Below, one piece after another: positions 1 through 8,714 of a stretch of 48,582 nucleotides of DNA. This DNA comes from CAYQQU01 sp964419545 (lineage in GTDB: Bacteria > Bacteroidota > Bacteroidia > Chitinophagales > Saprospiraceae). Positions within the stretch are counted from its first letter, which is position 1. The number at the start of each line of letters is the position of its first letter. The notes beneath the pieces are model-generated. The model was not told the DNA's origin. It ran no database searches and saw only the letters and a list, made by a program, of their open reading frames with translations. The stretch covers positions 1 through 48,582 of the forward strand of contig CAYQQU010000045.1 in NCBI GenBank assembly GCA_964419545.1, in the 5' to 3' direction. Made by a program: the position numbers and the translations under genes.

Positions 1-49
1 TCCAAAAGCTGGGTTTTGCAGCCAAAATGACTACCTCCAAACAAGCTCT
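1..49 (-). repeat. Partial copy of the dispersed palindromic element (family A)
   Basis: The first 49 bases are the exact reverse complement of 48533-48581 and of 9808-9856. They carry one end of the element, read on this strand as ACTACCTCCAAACAAGCTC at 30-48. The rest of the copy lies outside the window. Confidence 0.9.
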
Positions 50-394
50 TAGCCCATGAATAATCCGGGTTAAATCGGCAAGTCGCTGTACTTGCTTCTC
101 CATTCCTGGATCGGAATCGGCTGGATAGGAATCGGATAGAACTCGAGTAACCATGAATGATTTCAGTACTCGGTGAAATAAATTCTTTTGCGTTTTGGCG
201 GTGTCTTTTTGCCCCACTCTGCATCATGGCCTCGCCTTGATCAGTCCGTTCCGGGCGCTCTGTGGTGGAAACGAAAATACCCGCACCAAAACATCAAAAT
301 ACCGATACAGAGTACTCAGCGATGGAAAAAAACATCGAAGAGTCGTATACCTTTTTTCTTTATTTGGTAATAATTAAATGACCCCTCGTAATAA
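50..394. other. Non-coding leader region upstream of the sigma-like gene
   Basis: No convincing gene is seen here; the two 60-residue frames lack ribosome-binding sites and family features. It holds a copy of the CATRAATAATSCKGGTTAR motif at 55-74 followed by a small hairpin (stem GCAAGT/ACTTGC around 80-98), and a short inverted repeat CGAGTA (144-149) / TACTCG (167-172). It presumably contains the promoter of the gene at 395, but no clear TAnnTTTG element stands out. Confidence 0.5.
55..74 (+). repeat. Copy of short dispersed motif B
   Basis: The sequence fits CATRAATAATSCKGGTTAR. Related copies lie at 27477-27495 (minus), 37855-37874 (minus) and 38023-38042 (plus). Like the 27477 and 38023 copies, it is followed at once by a small hairpin. 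Confidence 0.55.
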
Positions 395-1726
395 ATGACA
401 AATGAACAAATCATCGGAGCATTCCGCCGGGGCGATAAAGCTAAGGCTGGCGCTATTGCTCAGTTACTGAAGCACAGGGATTTTCAGCGCCTGACAAAGA
501 CTATGGTCGAGAACCACCTGAGCCATCTGGAGCTCCCTCCCTGGCGGGTCGTATTCCGGGAAAGCCTGGAACGACTGGCGCAGCAAATCGGGCAGGATCT
601 TCCGAGTAAATCGGAAACCCTGCTGGCGCCTTTTGAAATGATCAATCGGGATGTTTGTCTGATCAAAGCGTTCGGAAAAGCTGAAAAACAAACGGATGCG
701 ATGGTCTATTTAAAAGGACAGGCCGATTTCCGGGATAGGGCCAGGACGGTTGTGCAACGCCAGTTGGCGTTCCTTGAGCCGGATGCCTGGGAGCCGGTTT
801 ATGCAGAAGCCATGGAATGGATGGTCGAAAAAATCACCGCTGAGGCGCATCCCCGAAAAGAACCGCTGTTGTCCTTTTTTGAAGCCATCTGCCGGGATAT
901 TTGCCTCTTGCGCGCTATGAGCCGGGAAGGAAGGCCGCAATGGCGGGCCCTGGAGCATTTGAAAACACAGGAAGTGTTTGAAAAAATAGCGCGTGGCCCG
1001 GAAGAGGAGAAGCTGGCCCGCCTGGGATCGCCGCCCTGGCGTTCGGTTTACGAAGAGGCTTTTGTTTGGTTGAGACAAAACGTCAGTCTGGGCAGCTATC
1101 CGGAAAATACTTTCCTGGCAGATGCTTTCAAAGATATCTGCCGGGATATCCGCCTGGTTAGGGCGGTCAGGAAAAGCCCGGAGACGAAGCGTGCGGCGAT
1201 GGCCTATATCTATGAAAGTGCGGAATTTCAAAATGCGGCACGACGCATTTTTCGGCGGTTCAGTAAGCTTACGGAAGAAGACCGCAGGGATTTGTATACG
1301 GACATCATTATCAAATTCATCAGCAGCATTCTGGTTGGAAACTATGCTGAGGGCCGGTCGCTGGTGGGATATTTCAGCGGTATTTGCAGATTTACCTGCC
1401 TGAACTACGGCCGGAAGACCGACCGGGAAATAACCGACATCGACCTGGTCGACGACCTGCTGGAGGAGCCCGACCCCACGAATGTCTTACACCAGCTGTT
1501 TGAGGAGGAAAAAATGACGGCGCTGAGAGACGCGATGGCTCAATTGCCTCCCCAGCATCAGGAGGTGCTCAAATGGCGAATGGCCGGAAAATCGTTCAGG
1601 TCCATCGCCGGGCTGATGGGGTATAAGAACGCGGATTCCGCGAAAGCAACGGGCCAGCGCGCCCGCGACAACCTCAGGGTTGTCCTGTTAAACGATCCCG
1701 TGATTAAAGAACTGTTCAACAAATAA
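395..1726 (+). CDS. Sigma-70-like factor with four tandem region-2-like units
   Basis: This 443-residue protein ends in an ECF-like pair: a region-2-like unit at about 267-340 (YFSGICRFTCLNYGRK at 326-341) and a region-4 helix-turn-helix at about 376-430 (LPPQHQEVLKWRMAGKSFRS). Ahead of it are three more units of the same size, at about 20-94, 101-174 and 184-258. Each has a W-x-x-V-[FY]-x-E motif and ends in a core like FEAICRDICLLRA. An ordinary ECF sigma is about 180 residues, so this is more than twice that. The C-terminal unit should bind RNA polymerase and DNA; the role of the first three is unknown. ATG at 395 is the natural start. The stop lies 2 bases before the next gene, so the two are probably co-translated. 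The sigma-like call is fairly firm; activity as a promoter-specificity factor is inferred. Confidence 0.75.
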   Translation: MTNEQIIGAFRRGDKAKAGAIAQLLKHRDFQRLTKTMVENHLSHLELPPWRVVFRESLERLAQQIGQDLPSKSETLLAPFEMINRDVCLIKAFGKAEKQTDAMVYLKGQADFRDRARTVVQRQLAFLEPDAWEPVYAEAMEWMVEKITAEAHPRKEPLLSFFEAICRDICLLRAMSREGRPQWRALEHLKTQEVFEKIARGPEEEKLARLGSPPWRSVYEEAFVWLRQNVSLGSYPENTFLADAFKDICRDIRLVRAVRKSPETKRAAMAYIYESAEFQNAARRIFRRFSKLTEEDRRDLYTDIIIKFISSILVGNYAEGRSLVGYFSGICRFTCLNYGRKTDREITDIDLVDDLLEEPDPTNVLHQLFEEEKMTALRDAMAQLPPQHQEVLKWRMAGKSFRSIAGLMGYKNADSAKATGQRARDNLRVVLLNDPVIKELFNK

Positions 1727-1728
1727 AT

Positions 1729-2652
1729 ATGAACCCCAAAAGTTTTCAAAGGCAGATTAAAGCCTACCGCACCCGAAAGCTGTCGGCAGAAGCGCACGCT
1801 CGATTTGAGCGTACGCTGCAGGCCGATTCCGACCTCCGAATGGAATACCAGTTGCAGCTCATTTCCGATAAAGCGGTCGAGATAGCGCTGGAAGACGACC
1901 TCCGAATGGAAATGGACAAGGTTGTACAGCATTCCGGTCCGGTTTCTTTTTCAGAGGTGGACGATGACCCAACGCTGCCTTTGCCGGAACTTGTTCCCGA
2001 GGCTAAGCCCGCCCGTCCTGACCTCTTATTGAGATGGTTGCTGCTTACTGCCGCCGCCATCCTGGTGCTCCTGGCGGTATGGTGGCTATATCAGATGCAG
2101 GGCGACGCTGCCGAATCAGCGCCTACGACTTCGTCCCCGGTCGCTCATAATGATATCGAACGACCCGGAAGTGATCTTTACCTGGGAGCGGAAGACCCGG
2201 ATGCGGACTTAGTGGCTATTGAACTACCCGAAGCCAATTTTAACCTGGGAGCGGAAGATCGGGATGCGGACTTTAAGAAAGCAGCCAACACCTTCAACGT
2301 CAAGCAGGATTACGCTGCGGCCGCCGATCAATTGACGGCGATCGTTCGCACCGATGATCCCCGGCGCTTCGAGGCCGAATATTTGCTGGGGTATGCCCGG
2401 TACATGATTGGAGAGTACGACGCGGCTGCGGCGATTTTCCGGTCTTTCCTCGAAGACGAGATAAAGCGCGGGAAACTTCCTCTGATCTATCGCAATCCTG
2501 CCAAGCTACGCTGGGACCTGGTGCTGACCTTCCACCGAAAAGGAGACATAGCTACTGCCCGAACGATATTGGCGCAGTTCCCAGCGGATACGGAACCGTA
2601 TTACCTGGAAAAGGTGGAAGCGCTGAAATCAAGCCTTGAGAGCGGGAGATAA
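1729..2652 (+). CDS. Single-pass membrane protein with periplasmic TPR-like region, probable anti-sigma partner
   Basis: This 307-residue protein has a charged helical N-terminus (1-68) with no zinc-binding HxxxCxxC, one membrane helix at about 101-120 and a periplasmic region. The C-terminal part (about 185-305) looks like TPR or tetratrico-type helices (FNVKQDYAAAADQL, LLGYARYMIGEYDAAAAIF). It starts 2 bases after the sigma-like gene. In Bacteroidota, a small cytoplasmic helical domain plus one membrane helix encoded right after a sigma gene is the usual anti-sigma layout, so that role is inferred. A 30-base direct repeat (2181-2210 and 2244-2273, 28 of 30 identical) duplicates the LGAEDPDAD segment at 152-160 and 173-181. 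Confidence 0.7.
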   Translation: MNPKSFQRQIKAYRTRKLSAEAHARFERTLQADSDLRMEYQLQLISDKAVEIALEDDLRMEMDKVVQHSGPVSFSEVDDDPTLPLPELVPEAKPARPDLLLRWLLLTAAAILVLLAVWWLYQMQGDAAESAPTTSSPVAHNDIERPGSDLYLGAEDPDADLVAIELPEANFNLGAEDRDADFKKAANTFNVKQDYAAAADQLTAIVRTDDPRRFEAEYLLGYARYMIGEYDAAAAIFRSFLEDEIKRGKLPLIYRNPAKLRWDLVLTFHRKGDIATARTILAQFPADTEPYYLEKVEALKSSLESGR

Positions 2653-2673
2653 AACAGCGTAATTACCATTTCA

Positions 2674-5445
2674 TTATGCTCCTTCCATATCTCCGATCGG
2701 GATCATACTGCTCCAAAAGTAGGGATGGTACTTCAATTGGGGTTTATTGGCGGTGAGGTAGTCTTTTTTAGCCTGGTGCAAGGCCCGGTCGATCGGCACT
2801 TCTTTCGTAAATAAATGCCGGTAAAAGTTGTTGTTGATCTCGTTCGTCTCCGAGTCTTTCACTTGCCAGAGGGTGGTGACGATACTTTTGGCGCCGGCAT
2901 AAGAAAAGCCTCGGGCCAGGCTCATGATGCCTTCTCCCTGAAAAAGCTGCCCGACGGCCGTCTCGCAGGCGCCGGTGACAACCAGGCGAGCGTCGAGTGG
3001 GATATTGTAAATCTCGTAAAGGTAGAGGACGTTCTCTCGGTCGGTGGTTTTACCGGGCATCGCCAAGAAGGAGAAGTTCGGTTCCTGGTTATTGACCACA
3101 CCGTGGGTATAGAAGTGGAGATATTGGTATTTCTTGGCTTTGTCGATCAATGCGCGCTCCGGTTGTTCGGCGGGCAGCTCATTAAAAAAGCGGCGTCCCA
3201 CCAGCCCGCCGCTCAGCTGGTTGCGGAGCACTTCCCGTCCGGGTTGAAATTCGTCTTCGGGGTTGAGGTAGGCCAGCATCCGCCGGCGGGCGTCTCCGGA
3301 TTGCTTCCCTTTCATTTCTTTCAACAGGGCCGCGGAATAACAAAAACTGGTGGCGCGCTGCTTACCCAGAAAGGGATAGTTGCGATAGTCGCCAATCTGC
3401 CCGGGCGCTTGGGTGAGTAAAGCGTCAAAGGGCAAAAGGCCCAAGATGTCGTCGGGAATGATCAGCAAGCGTTCGGGCAGTGGGCCAAATTGCTGGCTGA
3501 CCGGTTCGATCAATTGTTGATAAAGGCGGTGGGCTTTCTGGGCATAAGTTATTTGCCCTGCATCCATGGATTTGTATTGCTGTTGTAATTCCGACAGCCG
3601 GGGTTCTTTTTGTGCGCTAATATCATGGATAAAAGGCAGGTAAATTGCATACAGCATGGATTCAACCGCTTCCTGCAGTTTTTTTCGGTCAATGGGAACG
3701 GAGATGGAACGCAACGGCTGGTCGGGGCTCAAGTAAAAAATGAAGGTAGTGTCTTCTCCGACAAAATACTCGATCATGGCCTGGTCTTCGGCCAGCAGTT
3801 CGGTTTGGATTTCTTTGGCGGGAATAGTAGGCGAAGCGGCCATTAGCTTGCGGTAGTTGGGGTTTTGTTCAAGGCGCTGCTGCAGTAACTTGAGTTGATC
3901 CTGAAAAGCCTTTTTTTGTTCGAGCAGATTGATCTTAGCCGAAGTGGACTCCGCACTACGGTATTCCCGGTCGAGGTTGGCGATCTCGATGCGCAGGTTG
4001 TTCTCTTCTTCGAGCAAGTCCGATTCGATGCCCAGGATGGCGAACGATTTATAGTGACGAACGGCTTCCAGGAGGGTAAATGATTTGCTTTGTTCAGCGT
4101 AGGCCAGCGCGCGTTCGGGATTGGAATGGACGTTCAGGGCGATGGCCTTGGTGAAAATTTTTCGGGTGATCTCGGCCAATTCCACACGCGAAGCCTGATC
4201 CCGAAAATCTTTCCGGAAAGCGTTGACCAAGGTGATCGCCTTGTCGTAATTGTCAAGAGCGGCCTCCGTCCGGCCCATGGCCAGCAGCACATTGGCGCGG
4301 CCGGTTACGGCTTCAATATAGCCGACTTTATCACCGGTAACATCTTCAGGCTTTGGAAAAGCAAATGATTCCGGGAATGCTTTCAATTTATCCCACCTAC
4401 CGTATTGAACGATCGACCACTCGTAATAGCGTTTGGCATCGGAGAGGTTGCCCATGTCCAGGTAGATATCGGCTTTGTTGCTGTAGTTTTTGGCTAGGGA
4501 AATGACGGAATTGTTCAGGGGATTCAAGGCTGTATTGATAGTGATCGCACTGTCGATGGCAACTAAAGCATCCGGATAAGATTCCATAAGCCGGAGGACA
4601 AGTGCTTTATTGTGAAAGACCTTAGCAATGAATGTGATGCCGGAAGTTTCTTCGCGAGTCAAATTGTGATATAAGTAAGCGGTATCCAGGTAAGCAATAG
4701 CTTGTTTCAAATCGCCATCGTACATATAACCTACAGCTGCGTTTTGGGAGGCTCTGCCGATCCCAGTACTTATGACTAACTTTTTGTAAATGGCTAGAGC
4801 TTTTTCGGCGTACTCGATTATTTTTTCCTGATCTCTCCATTGGAGAAATAAGGTGCTGGCGTCGGAATAAGCATCCGCTACTCCCCATTCGTCATCCGCT
4901 AGTCTGAAATACTGTGCGGCTTGCTGGTACTTACTAAAGCTCTCTTCTATTCCGCGGGATTCCTGGTAAAGTTGACCGAACAATAGGAACAGCCATGCTT
5001 TTCGAGCGTTGCTCTTCAGGCGATTTTCATTTTCGAACGTTTCAAAAAAGCTTAAACAAGTATTCAATGCATGCTCGGATTGCTGGTATCTTCCGAGGTC
5101 GTAGTAACTTAAACCGATGTTGTAATAACTCCGGATGACTCCCAATTGAATGGTGTCGCGCATTTTGCTTTGCTCGGGGAAAGAGTATTCTTCCAGAATA
5201 GCTTTTCGGATGGAGAGCGAGGCCTCAAAAGAGTCGACAGCCTCGTAATACTTATTGGCTTTCAATAGGCTGTGGCCGCTTTTATGTATTCGCTCGGCCA
5301 CCTGGTTGTCCGCAGAAGGTGAGCCGGAAAATTCGAAAGCGGCGGGTGCGGTGGGTAGGTCGGATCGGCAACTGAAAAAACAAAAGACCAGCAGGAAGAG
5401 GCAGGCTATTCCGTAGCCGGCAGAGCTTAGAAAATCCCTTTTCAT
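2674..5445 (-). CDS. TPR-CHAT protease, predicted lipoprotein
   Basis: CHAT domains are caspase-like cysteine peptidases. From the ATG at 5445 the protein has 923 residues. A more upstream TTG at 5460 is possible but less likely. It begins with a signal peptide ending in a lipobox-like CFFSC (Cys26), so it is probably a lipoprotein. Residues about 50-450 are TPR helices (for example SYYNIGLSYYDLGRYQQSEH), followed by a coiled coil at about 475-530. The CHAT domain fills about 640-920, with catalytic His781 in HFYTHG and Cys827 in TGACETAVG, then the typical GFSYAGAKSIVTTLW block. It runs tail-to-tail with the TPR membrane gene (21-base gap) and lies just downstream of the subtilase gene, separated by a strong hairpin. 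A proteolytic relay between the two proteases is plausible but not shown. Confidence 0.88.
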   Translation of the reverse strand: MKRDFLSSAGYGIACLFLLVFCFFSCRSDLPTAPAAFEFSGSPSADNQVAERIHKSGHSLLKANKYYEAVDSFEASLSIRKAILEEYSFPEQSKMRDTIQLGVIRSYYNIGLSYYDLGRYQQSEHALNTCLSFFETFENENRLKSNARKAWLFLLFGQLYQESRGIEESFSKYQQAAQYFRLADDEWGVADAYSDASTLFLQWRDQEKIIEYAEKALAIYKKLVISTGIGRASQNAAVGYMYDGDLKQAIAYLDTAYLYHNLTREETSGITFIAKVFHNKALVLRLMESYPDALVAIDSAITINTALNPLNNSVISLAKNYSNKADIYLDMGNLSDAKRYYEWSIVQYGRWDKLKAFPESFAFPKPEDVTGDKVGYIEAVTGRANVLLAMGRTEAALDNYDKAITLVNAFRKDFRDQASRVELAEITRKIFTKAIALNVHSNPERALAYAEQSKSFTLLEAVRHYKSFAILGIESDLLEEENNLRIEIANLDREYRSAESTSAKINLLEQKKAFQDQLKLLQQRLEQNPNYRKLMAASPTIPAKEIQTELLAEDQAMIEYFVGEDTTFIFYLSPDQPLRSISVPIDRKKLQEAVESMLYAIYLPFIHDISAQKEPRLSELQQQYKSMDAGQITYAQKAHRLYQQLIEPVSQQFGPLPERLLIIPDDILGLLPFDALLTQAPGQIGDYRNYPFLGKQRATSFCYSAALLKEMKGKQSGDARRRMLAYLNPEDEFQPGREVLRNQLSGGLVGRRFFNELPAEQPERALIDKAKKYQYLHFYTHGVVNNQEPNFSFLAMPGKTTDRENVLYLYEIYNIPLDARLVVTGACETAVGQLFQGEGIMSLARGFSYAGAKSIVTTLWQVKDSETNEINNNFYRHLFTKEVPIDRALHQAKKDYLTANKPQLKYHPYFWSSMIPIGDMEGA

Positions 5446-5478
5446 AATTGGACGAGTCAATAGTAATTAAAAATGGGT

Positions 5479-5506
5479 GAGCTTTCCGCCCCGAGGCGGA
5501 AAGCTC
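5479..5506 (-). terminator. Strong 12-bp hairpin between the subtilase and CHAT genes
   Basis: GAGCTTTCCGCC and GGCGGAAAGCTC form a perfect 12-bp stem with a 4-base loop. On the minus strand it is followed after a few bases by ATTTTTAATTA, so it probably ends or weakens subtilase transcription before the CHAT gene. The CHAT gene would then need its own promoter or rely on read-through. Confidence 0.75.
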
Positions 5507-5617
5507 TGGTGTTTTATTACCTCCCGAAGATTAATCCTCCGGAAACGCGTTTTTGCATAAGTAAAACCGATTGATCAAAAGGATTTCATTGCGGTCTATT
5601 TATATCACAATCAGGAA

Positions 5618-8542
5618 CTAATCGATCGTAATGGGCGTCGGGAACCGTTTGAGCGGGACATTGTTTACCGAAACGATAAATTCGTACTGGCCGGTGGGTA
5701 CAATCCCGCCATCTTGGTGTTCTCCTAACCATCGGATCTGATTGGTGTTGCAGTAATAATCTTCGAAAACCACCTCGTCGGGCTTGCCGAGGTTGTGCAC
5801 TTTGAAACCGATGTTGCCGTAGGCCCGGCTGCCGTCTTTGATAACCAGTCGGAAATCGATCGAATCCCGCTTGAATACCAACGTGGTCGGAATGGGAATA
5901 AAATCATTCCGCGTCAATTCAGGGTCGGGAAACTTAGTGATCGGTAATGATGCCAGGTTGAAAAAACGCATGAGTCTGGCGGGGTTCAATTTGCCGCCCG
6001 GCATTGACAATAAATCAGCTTGGCGGATCGTATCCATTGCCTTCGAAAGTCCGAACCTGATCCGTTGGGGGCTAAGTTCAGGACGATAGGCGCGCAAGAT
6101 AGAAACGAGCCGGGTTACGTATGCTGCTGCCATTGAGGTGCCCCGGTAGCCTACGTATTCTTCCGGGTTCCGGCTGGTGCTGTAAAATTCGGCGCGAGTG
6201 GCGAAGTCCACGTGCGGGGGGGCAAAGTTAGAGTCGGTGGTATCCAAGTCGGTTAAGTCGGAGGTCAGAGAACCGACGACGATCAGGTTATTTAAAGCGG
6301 AAAGTAGGCTATCACCGGCCATGTTGGGGAGTTTAAAGTTTCCCGGCCAGCGATTTTGAACCTCCCGTAGGTCTTCCCCTTCGTTACCTGCTGAGACGAT
6401 CACCGCAATGCCTCGCCTTTCGGCTCTTTTTAAGGCGTAATAAAGCGGTTTGGAGGGAATATCATTGGGATATCCCAGGCTGAGATTGATTACTTTGGCG
6501 CCCTGATCGATGGCGTAGTGAATGGCGCAGGTCAGTTCAAATACAGTTCCCTGGGGCGCTTCGCCTTGATCCTTGTTATAGACTTTTATATTGATCAGCT
6601 TGAGGTCGATCGAATCGGGATAGTTGTCGGAGATGATCCCGGCAATATGGGTGCCGTGACCTACCCGGTCTTTGACCAAATTGCTCTGGCCGAGAAAGTC
6701 ATATCCTTCCCGGTCGTCTTGGCAGCAATTTAATTCGTCATCCCTGGCGTTGATCGTACTGTCCTGAAGATTGGTCTTTACCAGCCCCGCCAGGTCGTTA
6801 TGTCCGTTTTCATTCAATACGCCAGGCAGTTCACTGCCGGAATCGATGATGGCGACCATTGTCGAATACTTTTTCGCTCCTTCCCCCGGTATATTTACGC
6901 AAAGCGCAGTGGATTGGATGGGGATCTCCTCAAACGGGCGGTAGAGGGACTGGCTGATACCTGAAGTATCCGAACGGGGCCGCGATTTGGCACCTTCCGC
7001 GGAAGTATTGATCCCTAGCGTATCCTGCGTATACCACATCTGCAAGCGCGGAACCCCATCGTTAAAACACAGACACGCATTTTCCCGGCGAGCCCCGCGA
7101 TTTTCCATATCGTCCTGAAAAGCAATGATATCTTCCGTATTGGTCGTCGAATCAAATTCGATGATGAAAAGCGATTCCTCCTCCACAATAAAAAACTGCC
7201 GGACAAACACCTCACAGATCGCTTCGCAATTGTTTTTATCCGTCACGGTAATGTCGAAGGTGTCGGATGGCAAATTGGCGATGTTAAAAGTATCCAGCGC
7301 TACGCCGGTCTGCAGGCCGCTGACACCCGTGCGGCGGCCCTCCCAGCGGATTTGGTAAGGGAAGGCGCCTTCGAACATACGGACGGTCACGGCGCCGTTG
7401 TCGGCTCCCTCCGCCCGGTCCGGCAATTGCTCTTCACAGTCGATCGATAAAGATATCTCCGGTTGAGAGATGGTGATGGGTTCCGTGCTGATCTCGCATC
7501 CGTTGCTATCCGTAACGGTCAGGCCGTACGATCCGACAGTGAGGTCGTCGCGATCGGGGGCGGTATTGCCGTCGCTCCACAGGTACTGGTAGGGGGGTGT
7601 CCCTCCGGAAATCGACACCAAAATCAGACCGTCCCCACCGCCGGCGCAACTTACCGATTTGACGGAATCGATATCAATGAATATGCCCGGGGGCTCCAGG
7701 ATAGGAATAAACGTCCAGTTGGTGGGGCATCCCCGGGAATCAAGGATCGTATCTACGTAAACGCCGGCGGTCAGTCCGGTGCGAACGGCGCCGGTTCCGC
7801 CGTCGCTCCAGGAATGGGTGAACGGCGGAACGCCGCCCTCCATTTGCATGGTGATGGAGCCGTCGTCGCCGTCTGCGCAGGACACATCGGTTTTTTCATA
7901 ATTAACCGCAATCGGCGGCGGCGAAGGTACATTGATGTTGGTTAGGGAATCCGTACACTGATTGGCGTCGGTTACGGTGACCGAATAGGACGTGAAGAAA
8001 AGGTTCTCGATCTGGTCCTCTAAAGTGGAACCGTTGCTCCAGGCATAGCTATACGGCTGAACGCCGCCGGCTACGGTCAGGTCAATGCTGCCGTCGGCTG
8101 AGTTGAAGCACGTTTTTTCTTCCGCTTCCGCGGAAAGTACGAGTGACGGCGACAAGGAAGTCAACTCGATCGTCCGGATGATTGAACAAAAGACCAGACC
8201 GGGGTCGATCGGCGGATCGATCACCACGTCGTCGTCGCCGCTATTGCCGTTACCTCCGGCTTCATAACTGCCGGTTACCGTTACCGTATAGCTCCCGGCG
8301 GTCAGGCCGGTGCGTAAGCCGGAGTTGGCTGCGGGATTATCCGACCAGGTAAAAGTGTAATTAATGAATAAATCCGCTTCCGAAAAGGGGGTGACGGAAA
8401 TCTGACCGGTAGCGTCGTCGGCGCAAACAGGAGGAATCGAGTCAATGGATAAATCAAAAATACAATCCTGGGGTTGTCCCAGGAGAGGCCCTCCAATAGC
8501 GGTCATAATTAAAAATACGAGGGACGAAACATAGTAATTCAT
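5618..8542 (-). CDS. Exported S8 subtilisin-like peptidase with N-terminal SprB-type repeats
   Basis: This 974-residue protein begins with a signal peptide (about 1-22). Residues about 30-445 hold at least five repeats of SprB/PKD-like type, each with C-x-x-x-x-D-G-x-I ... GG-x-x-P-[YF] ... W-S-[ND]-G ... GxYxVTVTDxxxC. Residues about 456-505 look like a subtilase propeptide or inter-domain segment. The S8 domain spans about 555-860 with Asp567 (AIIDSG), His629 (GHGTHIAG), oxyanion Asn720 (SAGNEG) and Ser803 (GTSMAA), so the triad is complete. The C-terminal 85 residues look like a small beta domain (FlgD-like); I see no clear type A T9SS signal. It is likely surface-exposed or secreted. Substrate unknown. 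The nearby CHAT protease suggests a shared pathway. Confidence 0.88.
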   Translation of the reverse strand: MNYYVSSLVFLIMTAIGGPLLGQPQDCIFDLSIDSIPPVCADDATGQISVTPFSEADLFINYTFTWSDNPAANSGLRTGLTAGSYTVTVTGSYEAGGNGNSGDDDVVIDPPIDPGLVFCSIIRTIELTSLSPSLVLSAEAEEKTCFNSADGSIDLTVAGGVQPYSYAWSNGSTLEDQIENLFFTSYSVTVTDANQCTDSLTNINVPSPPPIAVNYEKTDVSCADGDDGSITMQMEGGVPPFTHSWSDGGTGAVRTGLTAGVYVDTILDSRGCPTNWTFIPILEPPGIFIDIDSVKSVSCAGGGDGLILVSISGGTPPYQYLWSDGNTAPDRDDLTVGSYGLTVTDSNGCEISTEPITISQPEISLSIDCEEQLPDRAEGADNGAVTVRMFEGAFPYQIRWEGRRTGVSGLQTGVALDTFNIANLPSDTFDITVTDKNNCEAICEVFVRQFFIVEEESLFIIEFDSTTNTEDIIAFQDDMENRGARRENACLCFNDGVPRLQMWYTQDTLGINTSAEGAKSRPRSDTSGISQSLYRPFEEIPIQSTALCVNIPGEGAKKYSTMVAIIDSGSELPGVLNENGHNDLAGLVKTNLQDSTINARDDELNCCQDDREGYDFLGQSNLVKDRVGHGTHIAGIISDNYPDSIDLKLINIKVYNKDQGEAPQGTVFELTCAIHYAIDQGAKVINLSLGYPNDIPSKPLYYALKRAERRGIAVIVSAGNEGEDLREVQNRWPGNFKLPNMAGDSLLSALNNLIVVGSLTSDLTDLDTTDSNFAPPHVDFATRAEFYSTSRNPEEYVGYRGTSMAAAYVTRLVSILRAYRPELSPQRIRFGLSKAMDTIRQADLLSMPGGKLNPARLMRFFNLASLPITKFPDPELTRNDFIPIPTTLVFKRDSIDFRLVIKDGSRAYGNIGFKVHNLGKPDEVVFEDYYCNTNQIRWLGEHQDGGIVPTGQYEFIVSVNNVPLKRFPTPITID

Positions 8543-8681
8543 GGCAGGTTCTTTTTGGGTATCGTGTTTGAATTGGTTTTTCGAAGAAGAGCAGCGACAA
8601 TAGGCCTTGCTCCGATTACATTTGTTTTTTGTGGTCTAAATGTAACCAATTCCAGGTATTTTTTCGCCATCTCTACCGGGT

Positions 8682-8710
8682 TTGATTTAAGCCGGCTTTC
8701 TTTACTTTTG
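8682..8710 (+). promoter_or_regulatory. Bacteroidota-type promoter of the SDR-gldC pair
   Basis: TTG at 8682-8684, 18 bases, then TACTTTTG at 8703-8710, matching TTG-N-TAnnTTTG. The start codon is only 4 bases after the -7 element, so the transcript is probably leaderless. Confidence 0.65.
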
Positions 8711-8714
8711 CAGG

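Noticed and set aside
188..377. Two overlapping 60-residue frames before the sigma-like gene
   Set aside because: They overlap in different frames, lack ribosome-binding sites and show no protein-like features.
2674..5445. TPR-CHAT as part of a CRISPR-guided protease (Craspase-type) system
   Set aside because: No Cas7-11-like effector, no CRISPR array and no other cas gene is in the window. The protein also has a lipoprotein signal, so it is exported, unlike the Craspase protease.
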